64,000 bases of DNA, taken from Pseudoalteromonas sp. Z1A8 (GTDB taxonomy: Bacteria > Pseudomonadota > Gammaproteobacteria > Enterobacterales > Alteromonadaceae). Position numbers and translations under genes: made by a program. Location: contig NZ_WTLB01000005.1 of assembly GCF_011378855.1 (NCBI RefSeq), positions 1-64,000 of the forward strand, written 5' to 3'. Under the pieces are notes generated by a model. That model was not told where the DNA came from and made no database searches. It was given only the letters and a program-made list of their open reading frames with translations. Below, in pieces: positions 38,488 to 49,994 of the stretch (the stretch's first letter is position 1; every line of letters starts with the position of its first letter).

Positions 38488-38868
38488 TTAACCTTTTTGC
38501 ATTACTAGCTGAAGGCCCAGCCAAGCCATAAAAATACACACCATCACGTTTAAGATGATATTGAGGGCCATTTTAATAAAGTGACCTTGTTGTAATAACA
38601 ACAACGAGTCCATTGAAAATGTTGAAAAGGTGGTTAATGCACCTAAAAAGCCAATACCGATAAGGGTTTTGGCGGGGCTAGCGGTGATAATTTCTTTATC
38701 TATCAAACCGTACAAAATGCCCATTAACAATGAACCCAGAATATTAACCGTCAACGTGCCAAAAGGGAATCCCCTACCGAGGAGTTTTAGCATGCTTTCG
38801 CTAATAAAAAACCGTAAACACGCACCTGAGGCTCCGCCAAGGGCGATCATCATATAAAGTTTAATCAT
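38488..38868 (-). CDS. crcB: Fluoride exporter CrcB/Fluc
   Basis: 126 residues, four membrane helices, dual-topology fluoride channel. Diagnostic stretches are [29 protein letters not shown] (with the pore Asn) and [13 protein letters not shown] (the Phe-box and sodium-site region). The ATG at 38868 overlaps the rarA stop by 8 bp; an extension of ten residues upstream is unlikely. Because it lies within an operon, it has no fluoride riboswitch directly upstream. Confidence 0.94.
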   Translation of the reverse strand: MIKLYMMIALGGASGACLRFFISESMLKLLGRGFPFGTLTVNILGSLLMGILYGLIDKEIITASPAKTLIGIGFLGALTTFSTFSMDSLLLLQQGHFIKMALNIILNVMVCIFMAWLGLQLVMQKG

Positions 38869-40204
38869 TTTCGTACCGTTTAAGTGGGCTTTGCGCATCG
38901 CGCTCTTTTAGGTAGTCGAGTTTTTGTTTAATTTTTTGCTCAAGCCCGCGATCGCTCGGTAAGTAATATTCTTTACCTTCCATTTCTGGCGGTAAGTACT
39001 TTTCACCTGCGGCAAATGCGCCTTCTTCGTTATGCGCATAGCGGTACTCGGCGCCGTAACCTAAGTCTTTCATTAAGTTAGTTGGCGCATTACGCAGGTG
39101 CTCAGGCACTGGGTAACTTGGCTCGTTTTGAGCATCCTGCTTGGCTTGATTAAACGCCATATACACCGCATTACTTTTGGGTGCACTGGCTAAATACAAT
39201 GTGGCTTGTGCAATAGCACGTTCGCCTTCGCTTGGCCCAACACGTTGAAATATATCCCACGCATTTAAGGCTACTTCCATTGCGCGCGGATCGGCGTTAC
39301 CTATGTCTTCTGTAGCTATGGCAAGTAAACGCCTTGCTACGTATAGAGGGTCACCGCCACCAGCTAAAATTCGGCAATACCAATACAGTGCACCATCAGG
39401 AGAGCTGCCACGTACTGATTTATGAAAGGCTGAGATTAAATCGTAAAACTCATCGCCGCCTTTGTCATATTTAGCTAAATGCGTGGGCAGTACTTGGCTA
39501 AGTACGTGCTCGTCTACGTTGTATTGACCGTTTTGCTCAGTTGTTAAGTCAACTGCTTGTTCAAGTAAATTAAGTACTTTGCGCGCATCGCCGCCACTTG
39601 CTTGGCATAACGCCTTTTTAGCGTTGTCGGCAATAGTTATATGTTTTTGGCTTAATTGTTCGTCTTTTTTAAGTGCGCGCTCTATTACGGTGTATAAGTC
39701 GGTATCGGCAAGCGATTTTAAAACATACACGCGTGCACGCGACAATATAGCGTTGTTAAGTGCAAACGATGGGTTTTCGGTGGTTGCACCTACGAATATA
39801 AAGGTGCCGTCTTCAATGTGCGGTAAAAAAGCATCTTGCTGAGACTTATTAAAGCGGTGCACTTCGTCAACAAACATAAGGGTGCGTTGGCCACGGCTTT
39901 CTAGGTTGTCTCGCGCTTGCGTTACGCTGTCGCGTATATCTTTTACGCCTGCGGTTACCGCCGACATTTGAATAAGTGAGGCATCTGCATGGTTGGCAAT
40001 TATTTGCGCAAGTGTCGTTTTACCAACACCGGGCGGGCCCCACAAAATTAAACTATGGCAGCGCCCCGCTACAATGGCTTGATGCAGTGGTTTATCAGCA
40101 CTTAATAAATGCTGTTGACCAATGTACTCGTCAAGCGTTGTAGGGCGCATACGCGCGGCAAGTGGGCGTACATCGGGCCCAAAATTAAATCCTAAATTAC
40201 TCAC
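38861..40204 (-). CDS. rarA: Replication-associated recombination protein RarA (MgsA)
   Basis: 447-residue AAA+ ATPase related to clamp loaders. Walker A is GPPGVGKT (residues 56-63), Walker [18 protein letters not shown], with sensor 1 GATTENPSF. The C-terminal tetramerisation domain includes [18 protein letters not shown]. It acts at stalled replication forks with SSB. The start is GTG, overlapping the lolA stop by 8 bp, which suggests translational coupling and a lower expression level. Confidence 0.95.
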   Translation of the reverse strand: MSNLGFNFGPDVRPLAARMRPTTLDEYIGQQHLLSADKPLHQAIVAGRCHSLILWGPPGVGKTTLAQIIANHADASLIQMSAVTAGVKDIRDSVTQARDNLESRGQRTLMFVDEVHRFNKSQQDAFLPHIEDGTFIFVGATTENPSFALNNAILSRARVYVLKSLADTDLYTVIERALKKDEQLSQKHITIADNAKKALCQASGGDARKVLNLLEQAVDLTTEQNGQYNVDEHVLSQVLPTHLAKYDKGGDEFYDLISAFHKSVRGSSPDGALYWYCRILAGGGDPLYVARRLLAIATEDIGNADPRAMEVALNAWDIFQRVGPSEGERAIAQATLYLASAPKSNAVYMAFNQAKQDAQNEPSYPVPEHLRNAPTNLMKDLGYGAEYRYAHNEEGAFAAGEKYLPPEMEGKEYYLPSDRGLEQKIKQKLDYLKERDAQSPLKRYEND

Positions 40205-40823
40205 CGTTACTCTGATCGTCTATTTCAACACCTTCAGGAGGCGTAAATTCAAAAGTGCTTTTATCAAGCTGTGTATTAACTTGTGCATCGTTAAACGTAA
40301 ATGACGATAACTGCCCTGAGTTGTCGGTAACTACTAATTTAGCAAGGCCTTGTTCGTTATCTGCAAACGCTATATCAAGTTGTTCTACTTGGCTTTCTAC
40401 GCCTTTATTTGGTGTTACGCTAAAGCCTGTATTTGTTGCAAGTACGCTGTATTTTTCCCACTGTGCTGGGTCTTTAGATGTAAGTAGCACAAACGGTGTT
40501 GAATCAATTAGGCTGCTGGTTTTCATAATCGTTACTTGCTCAGCAAAGCTGTCGAAGTAATATGTTTTATCGCCGTTTGATACAAATAACGTATCGTCTG
40601 GATTAGTTTGCTGCCAGCGGATCATCATTGGCTGTTGAAGGGCTATTGTGCCCTCGCCTTGCATCACTGCTTGGCCTTCTTTGTCTGTTACTTTTTGTGC
40701 AAACTGCGCTTTAAAGCTTTTTAAAGTCGCAAGTTGGTCTTGTAATGCTTGGCTGTCGTCAGCAAAGCTTGGTGCAGCAAGTACGCTGCCTAACACTAAT
40801 AATAAGGCGTTAAATTTTTTCAT
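40197..40823 (-). CDS. lolA: Outer-membrane lipoprotein carrier protein LolA
   Basis: 208 residues. The signal peptide is about 1-21 ([21 protein letters not shown], cut after Ala). The mature protein is the periplasmic half-barrel shuttle that carries lipoproteins from LolCDE to Lol[22 protein letters not shown] is characteristic. It overlaps ftsK by 4 bp (ATGA). It would serve the lipoproteins encoded here at 15.0, 58.6 and 63.9 kb if they go to the outer membrane. Confidence 0.95.
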   Translation of the reverse strand: MKKFNALLLVLGSVLAAPSFADDSQALQDQLATLKSFKAQFAQKVTDKEGQAVMQGEGTIALQQPMMIRWQQTNPDDTLFVSNGDKTYYFDSFAEQVTIMKTSSLIDSTPFVLLTSKDPAQWEKYSVLATNTGFSVTPNKGVESQVEQLDIAFADNEQGLAKLVVTDNSGQLSSFTFNDAQVNTQLDKSTFEFTPPEGVEIDDQSNGE

Positions 40824-43318
40824 GAATTTGCTCCATTAGGTACTAATACATCGCGAGCGCCGTTATGACCTGGTGAACTCACGATACCCGATGTTTCCAT
40901 TTGTTCTACTAAGCGTGCTGCTCGGTTATAACCAACACGTAGTTTACGTTGTACTGACGATACCGATACTTTGCCGGTTTCGATTACAAACGACACAGCT
41001 TCGTCGTATAGCGGATCGTTTTCTTCGTCTGCGTTTTCGCTAGCTTCACCGGGTAATAAAATATCCTCGCTTGCATCGCCATTGAGTATTTCATCAACGT
41101 AATTTGGTTTTGCACGCGCTTTCCAATCGTTTACTACAGCATGTACTTCATGGTCGTCTACAAACGCGCCATGCACACGCTCTGGTACGCTAGTACCTGG
41201 TGGTAAATAAAGCATATCGCCCATACCCAGTAGGTTTTCGGCGCCTTGTTGATCAAGTATGGTGCGCGAATCTATTTTACTTGATACCTGAAACGCCATA
41301 CGTGTTGGTATATTTGCTTTAATTAAACCTGTAATTACATCAACCGATGGGCGCTGAGTTGCCAGTATTAAGTGAATACCTGCCGCACGTGCTTTTTGGG
41401 CAATACGTGCAATTAGCTCTTCTACTTTTTTACCTACAATCATCATCATGTCGGCAAATTCGTCAATTACTACAACAATACTTGGTAATTTACCTAGCTC
41501 GTCTGGGCCTTCTTTCATGCCATCTGTGTCTTTAAATAATGGATCAAGAATCGGGTAACCCGCTTCTTTGGCTTCAAGCACTTTTTGGTTGTAACCTTTT
41601 AAGTTACGCACACCTAATGCTGACATTAATTTATAACGACGTTCCATTTCGCCTACACACCAACGCAGTGCGTTAGCCGCTTCTTTCATGTCGGTTACTA
41701 CTTCACACAATAAATGCGGAATGCCTTCGTATACTGAAAGCTCAAGCATTTTAGGGTCAATCATGATCATACGTACATCGTCAGGACCTGATTTGTACAG
41801 CAAGCTTACTATCATGACATTAACGCCCACTGATTTACCCGAGCCTGTAGTACCGGCAACAAGTAAGTGTGGCATTTTACCAAGGTCAGCACATACAGGC
41901 TGACCGGCAATATCTTTACCTAACACCATGGTAAGTGGCGACGGGTTTTGCTCAAATTTAGGCGCGTTTATTACCTCTGACAAACGTACTATTTCGCGGT
42001 GTTTGTTAGGAAGCTCAATACCTACATACGTTTTACCCGGTATAACTTCTACAACACGCACACTAATTGCCGAAAGCGAACGAGCTAAGTCTTTAGCCAA
42101 ACCTGTAATTTTAGACACTTTAATACCGGGTGCTAAATCTAGCTCAAAACGTGTAACAACTGGCCCTGGGTATACAGCAACAACTTTAGCTTGAACGTTA
42201 AAGTCGAGTAATTTTGTCTCTACTAGGCGCGATACTGTATCGAGCTCTTCTTGCGAAATAGGGTTTTTAGCTTTATCCGGTCTGTCGAGTAAATCAAGCG
42301 ACGGTAATGGCCCCGGTGGTGGCTCTTGCGTTAGTAATTGCTCAAACTTTTCTTTAGCCGTTGGCGGCGGTTGATACGCAGGTTTTGGCTTAGGCATTGG
42401 CCTAGCTGGCGATACCACCGTTGTGACTGGTTTTTCTGGCTCTATAACGGGGCTTTGGTCTAGTGCATTTAATGCAGCTTCTGTATCCATTGGCTCGTCA
42501 TCTATGGCGCTAAAGCCAATTTCTTGATCGAGTATGTCGTCAAGCTCATCAAACGGCATAAAGTCATCACTAATTTGTGGCTCGCTAAATGGCGTTTGCG
42601 GTTTATTAATTGCTTTTTGTTTATCTGCTTTTTTATCTGATGTAGGTAGCTCTATTTGCTCATGAATATCGTCTTCAAAGTGAGCGTCAGCTTCATCGTT
42701 ATTATTTACTTTGCCTGCAGCGTGTTCTCGGTGCATCCAGCCTTTTGCGTACGATACAATAAAGCGGTAAAGCCTAACCATTAAATCGCCAAGATAATCC
42801 ACAAAATCAACCCACGATACGCCGGTTAGTAATGTTAAGCCTGCAAAAAAGAAACACAGCAATAATATAGATGTACCGGTAAAGTTAAATGCAGGCATCA
42901 TGGCTGATGCAATAACATCGCCCACTACCCCACCAGATGAAAAGTTATAAATATCGTCAAAGTTTATACTGCTGATAGCCGTCGCTGAAGTAATAAATAA
43001 AGCAAAACCAATCACACGTAGCGCTAAGGTGGTGTAATCAAGCTGTAAAATACGGTGAGGCTGTTTAAATAACAAATAACCAAATAACTGAATGGCCGCA
43101 GGCACTAAATAGGCCAACCAACCAAAGGTGAGTAATAAAATGTCGGCTATCCATGCACCGGCTGCTCCTGTGATGTTGCTTACTTCGCTAAAACTAGTTT
43201 GCGACCATGCAGCATCTGCTGGATCAAAGCTGATTAAGGCACATAAAATAAATATTGCCATAAAGGTGCTGATAATCAGCCCTGTTTCTAATAGTCTTTG
43301 CACACCGTTTAGGCGCAT
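40820..43318 (-). CDS. ftsK: DNA translocase FtsK
   Basis: 832 residues. Four membrane helices occupy 1-190. The linker (about 195-350) is acidic then Pro-rich and shorter than the roughly 600 residues in E. coli. The motor domain has Walker A GTTGSGKS (Lys495), Walker [13 protein letters not shown] and [21 protein letters not shown]. The C-terminal gamma winged helix (about 768-832) reads [17 protein letters not shown] and recognises KOPS. FtsK couples septation to chromosome dimer resolution. The short linker is common outside enterics. Confidence 0.96.
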   Translation of the reverse strand: MRLNGVQRLLETGLIISTFMAIFILCALISFDPADAAWSQTSFSEVSNITGAAGAWIADILLLTFGWLAYLVPAAIQLFGYLLFKQPHRILQLDYTTLALRVIGFALFITSATAISSINFDDIYNFSSGGVVGDVIASAMMPAFNFTGTSILLLCFFFAGLTLLTGVSWVDFVDYLGDLMVRLYRFIVSYAKGWMHREHAAGKVNNNDEADAHFEDDIHEQIELPTSDKKADKQKAINKPQTPFSEPQISDDFMPFDELDDILDQEIGFSAIDDEPMDTEAALNALDQSPVIEPEKPVTTVVSPARPMPKPKPAYQPPPTAKEKFEQLLTQEPPPGPLPSLDLLDRPDKAKNPISQEELDTVSRLVETKLLDFNVQAKVVAVYPGPVVTRFELDLAPGIKVSKITGLAKDLARSLSAISVRVVEVIPGKTYVGIELPNKHREIVRLSEVINAPKFEQNPSPLTMVLGKDIAGQPVCADLGKMPHLLVAGTTGSGKSVGVNVMIVSLLYKSGPDDVRMIMIDPKMLELSVYEGIPHLLCEVVTDMKEAANALRWCVGEMERRYKLMSALGVRNLKGYNQKVLEAKEAGYPILDPLFKDTDGMKEGPDELGKLPSIVVVIDEFADMMMIVGKKVEELIARIAQKARAAGIHLILATQRPSVDVITGLIKANIPTRMAFQVSSKIDSRTILDQQGAENLLGMGDMLYLPPGTSVPERVHGAFVDDHEVHAVVNDWKARAKPNYVDEILNGDASEDILLPGEASENADEENDPLYDEAVSFVIETGKVSVSSVQRKLRVGYNRAARLVEQMETSGIVSSPGHNGARDVLVPNGANS

Positions 43319-43531
43319 AGTTTCCTATCCCTCTTTATTATTCTATTCGCACTTGCTTTGCAGTCAAATACCTTAGCAGGAAATGCAATTTGTTGCACTT
43401 TATCTTAACCTTCATGGCCTGATTATGAACAAGTTTTTATAATTTGAGCGCATCATGTTTAGATCTTCGAAGATTGATTTTAGTTAGCTTAAAAATTAAC
43501 AACCAATATTATAGCTGTACTATAAATAATA

Positions 43532-44011
43532 TTAAGCAATGTAAGGGCGGATAATGACCCCTTCTTCACCTTTTACTTCTTCCATTACTACATAAGTTCG
43601 GCTTTCACTTACGTTAGGCAGTTTTAATAATATGTCGCCTAATACACCACGATATTCTGACATATCATTTACGCGCGTTTTAAGTAAAAAATCAAAATTA
43701 CCCGATACCAAATGACATTCTATAATTTCTTCGTGCTTTTTAACGGCCGCACTAAACTCATCAAATACGTCGGGAGATGTTTTAGTAATTGTTACTTCTA
43801 CATACACCGATAAACCTTGCCCCAGCTTAGCTGGATCGACCACTGCTTTGTAGCCAAGGATGTAGCCTTCTCGCTCAAGCTTTTTCACTCGCTCCAGACA
43901 GGGCGTGGCGCTTAGGCCAACTCGTCTGGCCAGTTCAACATTTGAAAGGCGTCCATCATGTTGTAATTCCATTAAAATTTTACGGTCAATTCTATCTAAT
44001 AATTGATGCAT
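43532..44011 (-). CDS. lrp: Leucine-responsive regulatory protein Lrp
   Basis: 159 residues. The N-terminal winged helix reads LDRIDRKILMELQHDGRLSNVELARRVGLS and the RAM ligand-binding domain ECHLVSGNFDFLLKTRV. It aligns closely with E. coli Lrp (SATPCLERVKKLER versus SPTPCLERVRRLER). It lies upstream of ftsK in the same direction, as in E. coli, and is divergent from ald, an alanine-related gene. Lrp-family regulators often control a divergent ald, so direct control across the 142-bp gap is likely but inferred. Confidence 0.92.
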   Translation of the reverse strand: MHQLLDRIDRKILMELQHDGRLSNVELARRVGLSATPCLERVKKLEREGYILGYKAVVDPAKLGQGLSVYVEVTITKTSPDVFDEFSAAVKKHEEIIECHLVSGNFDFLLKTRVNDMSEYRGVLGDILLKLPNVSESRTYVVMEEVKGEEGVIIRPYIA

Positions 44012-44085
44012 AGTACCAACTAGTTTTTTATGCTGTTTATTTTTGTTATATAGATGATAACACTAGATTTGACTTTAAAAAAGGT

Positions 44086-44114
44086 GAGACACACGCCCTT
44101 ATGATGAATATAAT
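44086..44114 (+). promoter_or_regulatory. Promoter of ald
   Basis: A perfect -10 TATAAT (44109-44114) with GAGACA (44086-44091, four of six matches to the -35) at a 17-bp spacing. The ald ATG is 39 nt downstream of the -10, with AAGG as ribosome site. The weak -35 fits a promoter that needs an activator such as Lrp. Confidence 0.5.
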
Positions 44115-44153
44115 AGTGAAAAATGTTAATCCGTTCTTAATAAGGCAAAAGTT

Positions 44154-45275
44154 ATGATTATTGGTGTTCCTAAAGAAATTAAAAACCATGAATACCGTGT
44201 AGGTATGGTTCCTGCGAGTGTTCGTGAATTAGTAAACCACGGTCACCAAGTGATTGTAGAAACTGATGCAGGTATGGGCATTGGTTTTACTAACGAAGAT
44301 TACACGCTAGCGGGTGCTGAAATTTTAGCAACTGCTGCTGACGTTTTCGCTAAAGCAGACATGATTATAAAAGTAAAAGAGCCACAAGCTGTTGAACGTG
44401 CAATGTTACGTGAAGACCAAATTCTTTTCACTTACCTTCACCTTGCACCTGATCTTCCACAAACTGAAGACCTTGTGAAAAGCAAAGCTATTTGTATTGC
44501 ATACGAAACTGTAACTGACTCTCGCGGTGGTTTACCGCTTCTTGCTCCTATGAGTGAAGTTGCTGGTCGTATGTCTATTCAAGCTGGTGCTCAAGCGCTA
44601 GAAAAATCTAACCACGGTCGTGGCATGCTACTAGGTGGCGTACCTGGCGTTGAAGCTGCTAAAGTTGTTGTAATTGGCGGCGGCATGGTTGGTCGTAGTG
44701 CTGCACTTATGGCTGTTGGCATGGGTGCTGAAGTTGTAGTACTTGACCGTAATATCGACGTTTTACGTGCACTAGATGCGCAATTTGGTAATAAAGTAAA
44801 AGCTATTTACTCAACTGCTGATGCACTAGAAAAACACGTACTAGAAGCTGACTTAGTAATTGGTGGCGTACTAATTCCAGGTGCTGCTGCACCTAAACTA
44901 GTAACTGCTGAACACATTAAAGCAATGAAACCTGGTTCTGCAATTGTTGACGTTGCAATCGACCAAGGTGGCTGTATTGCTACTTCTAAAGCAACTACGC
45001 ATGCTGATCCTACTTTCATCGTTGATGAAGTTGTTCACTACTGTGTTGCTAACATGCCAGGCGCTGTTCCTCGTACATCTACGTTTGCACTTAATAATGC
45101 AACATTGCCTTTCATCATTAACCTTGCAAACAAAGGTTATAAAAAGGCATTACTAGATGACGCTCACTTCTTAAAAGGCTTAAACGTAATTAAAGGCCAA
45201 GTAACTTACAAAGAAGTAGCTGAAGCGTTCAACATGGAATATGTTGACCCACGCACTGCAGTAGAAAATGCGTAA
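44154..45275 (+). CDS. ald: Alanine dehydrogenase
   Basis: 373 residues. The N-terminal domain contains the pyruvate/alanine site ([21 protein letters not shown] with the conserved Lys, TYLHLAPD with catalytic His96). The NAD-binding Rossmann domain begins [17 protein letters not shown]. It interconverts alanine and pyruvate plus ammonia. Codon use looks highly optimised (many GCT, GGT and GTA codons, few rare ones), suggesting high expression. It is inserted in a block that is otherwise lrp-trxB in E. coli. Confidence 0.96.
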   Translation: MIIGVPKEIKNHEYRVGMVPASVRELVNHGHQVIVETDAGMGIGFTNEDYTLAGAEILATAADVFAKADMIIKVKEPQAVERAMLREDQILFTYLHLAPDLPQTEDLVKSKAICIAYETVTDSRGGLPLLAPMSEVAGRMSIQAGAQALEKSNHGRGMLLGGVPGVEAAKVVVIGGGMVGRSAALMAVGMGAEVVVLDRNIDVLRALDAQFGNKVKAIYSTADALEKHVLEADLVIGGVLIPGAAAPKLVTAEHIKAMKPGSAIVDVAIDQGGCIATSKATTHADPTFIVDEVVHYCVANMPGAVPRTSTFALNNATLPFIINLANKGYKKALLDDAHFLKGLNVIKGQVTYKEVAEAFNMEYVDPRTAVENA

Positions 45276-45329
45276 CTACTATTGTTACCGCTTATACCTA
45301 AGTAATTATTTAGGTATAAGCATTAAAAA

Positions 45330-45353
45330 AGCAGCTAATTAGCTGCTTTTTTT
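45330..45353. terminator. Bidirectional terminator between ald and pssA
   Basis: AGCAGCTAATTAGCTGCT perfect palindrome with T-runs on both strands, between convergent genes. A weaker AT-rich hairpin (ttataccta/taggtataa) lies just before it. Confidence 0.85.
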
Positions 45354-45384
45354 GTGTCTAAATTTTAGATTTATACCAATCACA

Positions 45385-46710
45385 TTAGATAAAACGCTTG
45401 ATAATAAAATCGACTTTTACACGCTTAGCTTGGCCTAGTAATTTTTTAACTGGCTGCGGGTAATCGTCCATCGTTTCTAAATCATCGGGGCCTGTTAAAC
45501 GTCGGCAGTGTTGTAAAATTTCCTGCTTTTCGTTATCAATAGCATCCATAATTGTTTGCTCTGGATCTTCTATTAAAATACCGTTTTCGATATCAAGACC
45601 CCATGCACGCGGATTTAAGTTATGCCCGCTCAGTAAATGTTTTGTTCTATCTGAACAAATACCTTTTAAATGAAACGAATTGCTTTCATCTTTCCACAGA
45701 TACACATTTAAATTACCGTTGTCGATATGGCGCTTTTGCGTTTTTACAAACTTATGTAAAATGGTTTCGTATAAATAAGGTAATGCCCCTATTTTACTAA
45801 ACGGCTCGCTTGGCGGTAAATAAAAGTCATTTGCTGTTTTATCGCCTACAACAATAGTCACTTGCTTACCCTGCTTTAATAATCGACGCAGTGATCGCAT
45901 AAGCGGCGCCGGAAAATTAAAGTATGGCGTATACAACACAAGTTCTTGCTCTGTGTTATCAAATAACGCTTTTATTAAACGATTTAATTCGTTATTACGA
46001 CGCCCGAGTCCTAAAAACAAGCGAATACCTAATGCTTGCGTATTTAGCTGCTCTGCTGCGTTATAACTTGCGACTTTTAAATCACGCATTAATTGCTTTT
46101 GATCAAGCTTAAAGTCGTGCAAACGCTTAAGCGGTCGTGTGTCTATGCGCGGCACAGCAACTGAACTAAGCAGCTTTGTTTCAATAAAATCAACTACTGA
46201 GTCACACAGTTCGCTCTGCGTTATTAAAAAGTAACGATCGAGTCTGTAGCGCTCGTTGTATTGCAAGTAAACGTTGTTTAAGCTTGCACCGCTGTAAAGT
46301 AAGGTGTCGTCAATTACAAAACCTTTTAAATGCAATACACCAAAAAGCTCTTTAGCTTTTACAGGTACGCCATACACTTGTACGTTCGATTTAAACTTTT
46401 CTAAATCGTCACAGTATAAGCTTGCGTTGCCGTCTGATTTATCTGCGCCAATTAAACCACGTTGCGCACGATGAAAATCCACCAGCACTTTTACCTCAAG
46501 TGCCGGGTTTGCCAATGACACACGATGCAGCGCGTCTAAAATCTCACGGCCCGCTTCGTCATCTTGTAAATACAACGCCGTAATATAAATTCGTTTTTTT
46601 GCGTTCGCTATCAAGCGTAGCAATTGCGTTCGGTAATCTTGCGCATTGGTTAAGACGTTAACGTCTTTTGAAGTCAACCCGAATGCGGGTTTTTCCTGCC
46701 AAAATAACAT
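45385..46710 (-). CDS. pssA: CDP-diacylglycerol-serine O-phosphatidyltransferase PssA
   Basis: 441 residues, phospholipase D superfamily type of phosphatidylserine synthase. Two HKD motifs are intact: HLKGFVIDDTLLYSGASLN and FHLKGICSDRTKHLLSGHNLN. Length and the end VDFIIKRF match E. coli PssA (451 residues). It makes phosphatidylserine, the precursor of phosphatidylethanolamine, and is a peripheral membrane enzyme with ribosome affinity. It is alone in its unit, convergent with ald. Confidence 0.93.
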   Translation of the reverse strand: MLFWQEKPAFGLTSKDVNVLTNAQDYRTQLLRLIANAKKRIYITALYLQDDEAGREILDALHRVSLANPALEVKVLVDFHRAQRGLIGADKSDGNASLYCDDLEKFKSNVQVYGVPVKAKELFGVLHLKGFVIDDTLLYSGASLNNVYLQYNERYRLDRYFLITQSELCDSVVDFIETKLLSSVAVPRIDTRPLKRLHDFKLDQKQLMRDLKVASYNAAEQLNTQALGIRLFLGLGRRNNELNRLIKALFDNTEQELVLYTPYFNFPAPLMRSLRRLLKQGKQVTIVVGDKTANDFYLPPSEPFSKIGALPYLYETILHKFVKTQKRHIDNGNLNVYLWKDESNSFHLKGICSDRTKHLLSGHNLNPRAWGLDIENGILIEDPEQTIMDAIDNEKQEILQHCRRLTGPDDLETMDDYPQPVKKLLGQAKRVKVDFIIKRFI

Positions 46711-46858
46711 AGTTGCCTATTTGCTTAGGTCACATAATCTATCAGTGACAAATAAAATTAGGTAAAACATAACAAAAAAAATCAAAGGGGTCATGAAATA
46801 ACGCTGTTTTGTTGCCTGTTAGTCTATTTATTGAGCTACTTAGGCATTTTAACTGTAA

Positions 46859-47959
<1,101 letters not shown>

Positions 47960-47979
47960 GCGGTCAAAATAATTTAGAG

Positions 47980-48005
47980 GGGCTGATTATTCAGCCCTTT
48001 TTTTA
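47980..48005 (+). terminator. Terminator after trxB
   Basis: GGGCTGA-ttat-TCAGCCC stem followed by about eight T. Confidence 0.88.
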
Positions 48006-48055
48006 TGCCTAAAATATAGTTACACTTTTACGATCAATTATAAAATAAGTACTGT

Positions 48056-48772
48056 ATGAGAAATCAGCTATACCAATTAAGCGAAACCGATATAGCATTC
48101 CCCAACCCGGAATACGCATTAGAATCCCCTGATGGCTTGTTAGCAATTGGTGGCGATTTAAGCTTGCCTCGGCTAAGTAATGCCTACAAAAACGGAATAT
48201 TCCCTTGGTTTAGTGAAGATGAGCCTATTATGTGGTGGTCGCCAAGTGAGCGAGGCATTTTTGAGCTTAATGATTTTCATATAAGTAAGAGCCTGCGTAA
48301 GCATTTAAAAAAACACCCTGTTAGAGTAACTATTAATAATGCCTTTGAGGAAGTGATAGAAGCCTGTCGCGATCAACGCCTTGATACCGATGGCACCTGG
48401 ATCACCTCTGACATGCTCGACGCTTACGTTAACGCGCACCATGCTGGCATTGCACATAGTTTAGAGGTATGGAGTAACGGAGAGCTTGCAGGTGGCTTAT
48501 ACGGCATAATGCAAAATGGGGTATTTTGTGGCGAGTCGATGTTTCATCATCAAACTAATTGCTCCAAACTTGCTATGTGGGCATTGGTAAATTGGCTTAA
48601 ACGTCATGATGCACATTTTATTGATTGCCAGCTAGAAAATCCTTATTTAATGACCCTGGGTGCACAAGTAATCCCCCGTTCAACATTTTTGACTAAACTA
48701 AAAGCTGCACATAACTATACTGTTAACCCTATTATGTGGGAGCCACAAGAACTTGACGCAATCTATGAATGA
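48056..48772 (+). CDS. aat: Leucyl/phenylalanyl-tRNA-protein transferase
   Basis: 238 residues. Typical strings are FPWFSEDEPIMWWSPSERGIF, SLEVWSNGELAGGLYG and FCGESMFH. Aat adds Leu or Phe to proteins with N-terminal Lys or Arg, creating N-degrons. It overlaps bpt by 8 bp, so the two N-end-rule transferases are translationally linked. ClpS and ClpA, which read and unfold these substrates, are encoded 3 kb away. Confidence 0.96.
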   Translation: MRNQLYQLSETDIAFPNPEYALESPDGLLAIGGDLSLPRLSNAYKNGIFPWFSEDEPIMWWSPSERGIFELNDFHISKSLRKHLKKHPVRVTINNAFEEVIEACRDQRLDTDGTWITSDMLDAYVNAHHAGIAHSLEVWSNGELAGGLYGIMQNGVFCGESMFHHQTNCSKLAMWALVNWLKRHDAHFIDCQLENPYLMTLGAQVIPRSTFLTKLKAAHNYTVNPIMWEPQELDAIYE

Positions 48773-49469
48773 GCAACTTCCTGCACGTGTTGGTTTAACC
48801 CAAGAGTTTGACTGTAGTTATTTACCCAACAGACAAGAGCAACTTTTAGTTATTCTTGATCCTAGTTGCTACAGCACCGACAAATTTGAGTCATTATTAG
48901 GCTTGGGATTTCGTCGCAGTGGTAATCAAATATACCGTCCGCATTGCCCAATATGCAGTGCATGTAGTTCTGTACGTGTATTAGCACAAGAGTTTATGCC
49001 CTCAAAATCGCAAAAACGTAAACTAAACAAAGCAAAAACACAGTTTGAGATAAAATATTCAACGCAAGAGCGACCTGAGTACTATCCACTTTATAGCAAG
49101 TACATATCTATGCGTCATCAAGACGGAAGTATGTATCCTCCTGAAAAAGAACAGTTTCAAAGTTTTTTACTTTGCAGTTGGCTCAAAATCACATTTATTG
49201 AACTATGGCATGAAGATACTTTAGTTGCCGTTGCTGTAACTGATTGTATGAACAGCGCTATTTCAGCAATCTATACTTTTTTTGACCCCGACTTTGAACA
49301 CTATAGCTTAGGCTCGGTAATGATATTAGAGCAACTTAAGTTTGCTAAAGAGCAAAATAAACAATACGTGTACTTAGGCTATCAAATAGACGAATGCGAC
49401 AAAATGAAGTACAAAACTCAGTTTTTACCTGCCCAAAAACAGCTCAATGATGAGTGGGTGGCTATTTAA
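48765..49469 (+). CDS. bpt: Aspartate/glutamate leucyltransferase Bpt
   Basis: 234 residues from the ATG inside the end of aat (a TTG four codons earlier is in frame but less likely). It belongs to the arginyltransferase-like ATE family that in bacteria adds Leu to N-terminal Asp/Glu. Conserved features are the Cys cluster CPICSACSSVRV and FFDPDFEHYSLGSVMILEQ, then YLGYQIDECDKMKYK. Absent from E. coli but common in marine gammaproteobacteria beside aat. It widens the set of ClpS substrates. Confidence 0.93.
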   Translation: MNEQLPARVGLTQEFDCSYLPNRQEQLLVILDPSCYSTDKFESLLGLGFRRSGNQIYRPHCPICSACSSVRVLAQEFMPSKSQKRKLNKAKTQFEIKYSTQERPEYYPLYSKYISMRHQDGSMYPPEKEQFQSFLLCSWLKITFIELWHEDTLVAVAVTDCMNSAISAIYTFFDPDFEHYSLGSVMILEQLKFAKEQNKQYVYLGYQIDECDKMKYKTQFLPAQKQLNDEWVAI

Positions 49470-49541
49470 TTTGCAAATATAGCCCCTGCGCCTTTACTTA
49501 TTGGTGTATTTTGGGCAAAATCTGCAGCGTTTAACTATTAA

Positions 49542-49778
<237 letters not shown>

Positions 49779-49831
49779 GTAAGTGCGTAAACGAGATTTA
49801 GTTTTTGGCTAGTATTTAACTAGCTTTAAGC

Positions 49832-49882
49832 GTTTATTAAATGTAATTGATAGATATTGACTAGCAATTACATTTAATAAAC
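49832..49882. repeat. Perfect 18-bp inverted repeat after infA
   Basis: gtttattaaatgtaattg (49832-49849) and its exact complement (49865-49882) flank a 15-nt spacer. It ends directly at the A-run of the infA terminator. A shorter gctag/ctagc hairpin lies just before it (about 49807-49823). Confidence 0.75.
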
Positions 49883-49883
49883 A

Positions 49884-49910
49884 AAAAGCCCAGTTTTTAC
49901 TGGGTTTTTT
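49884..49910 (+). terminator. Terminator after infA
   Basis: GCCCAG-ttttta-CTGGGT stem followed by T-run, third hairpin in a row after infA. Confidence 0.82.
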
Positions 49911-49930
49911 GTTGCCTATAAATAAAGTCA

Positions 49931-49966
49931 AAAAAAATGGCCCGCTATTATTTAGCGGGCCATTTT
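49931..49966 (-). terminator. Terminator after clpA
   Basis: Perfect 14-bp stem aaaatggcccgcta/tagcgggccatttt with a 5-nt loop; on the minus strand it ends in a T-run. It can also act on plus-strand readthrough from infA. Confidence 0.87.
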
Positions 49967-49994
49967 ATTTAACTAAACTTTTTAACAACAAGCT

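Noticed and set aside
38861..38900. Fluoride riboswitch before crcB
   Set aside because: crcB overlaps rarA inside an operon, leaving no leader for a riboswitch.
40820..43318. Several 60-100-residue plus-strand frames within ftsK, lolA and rarA
   Set aside because: They are shadows of strongly coding minus-strand genes and have no ribosome sites or family resemblance.
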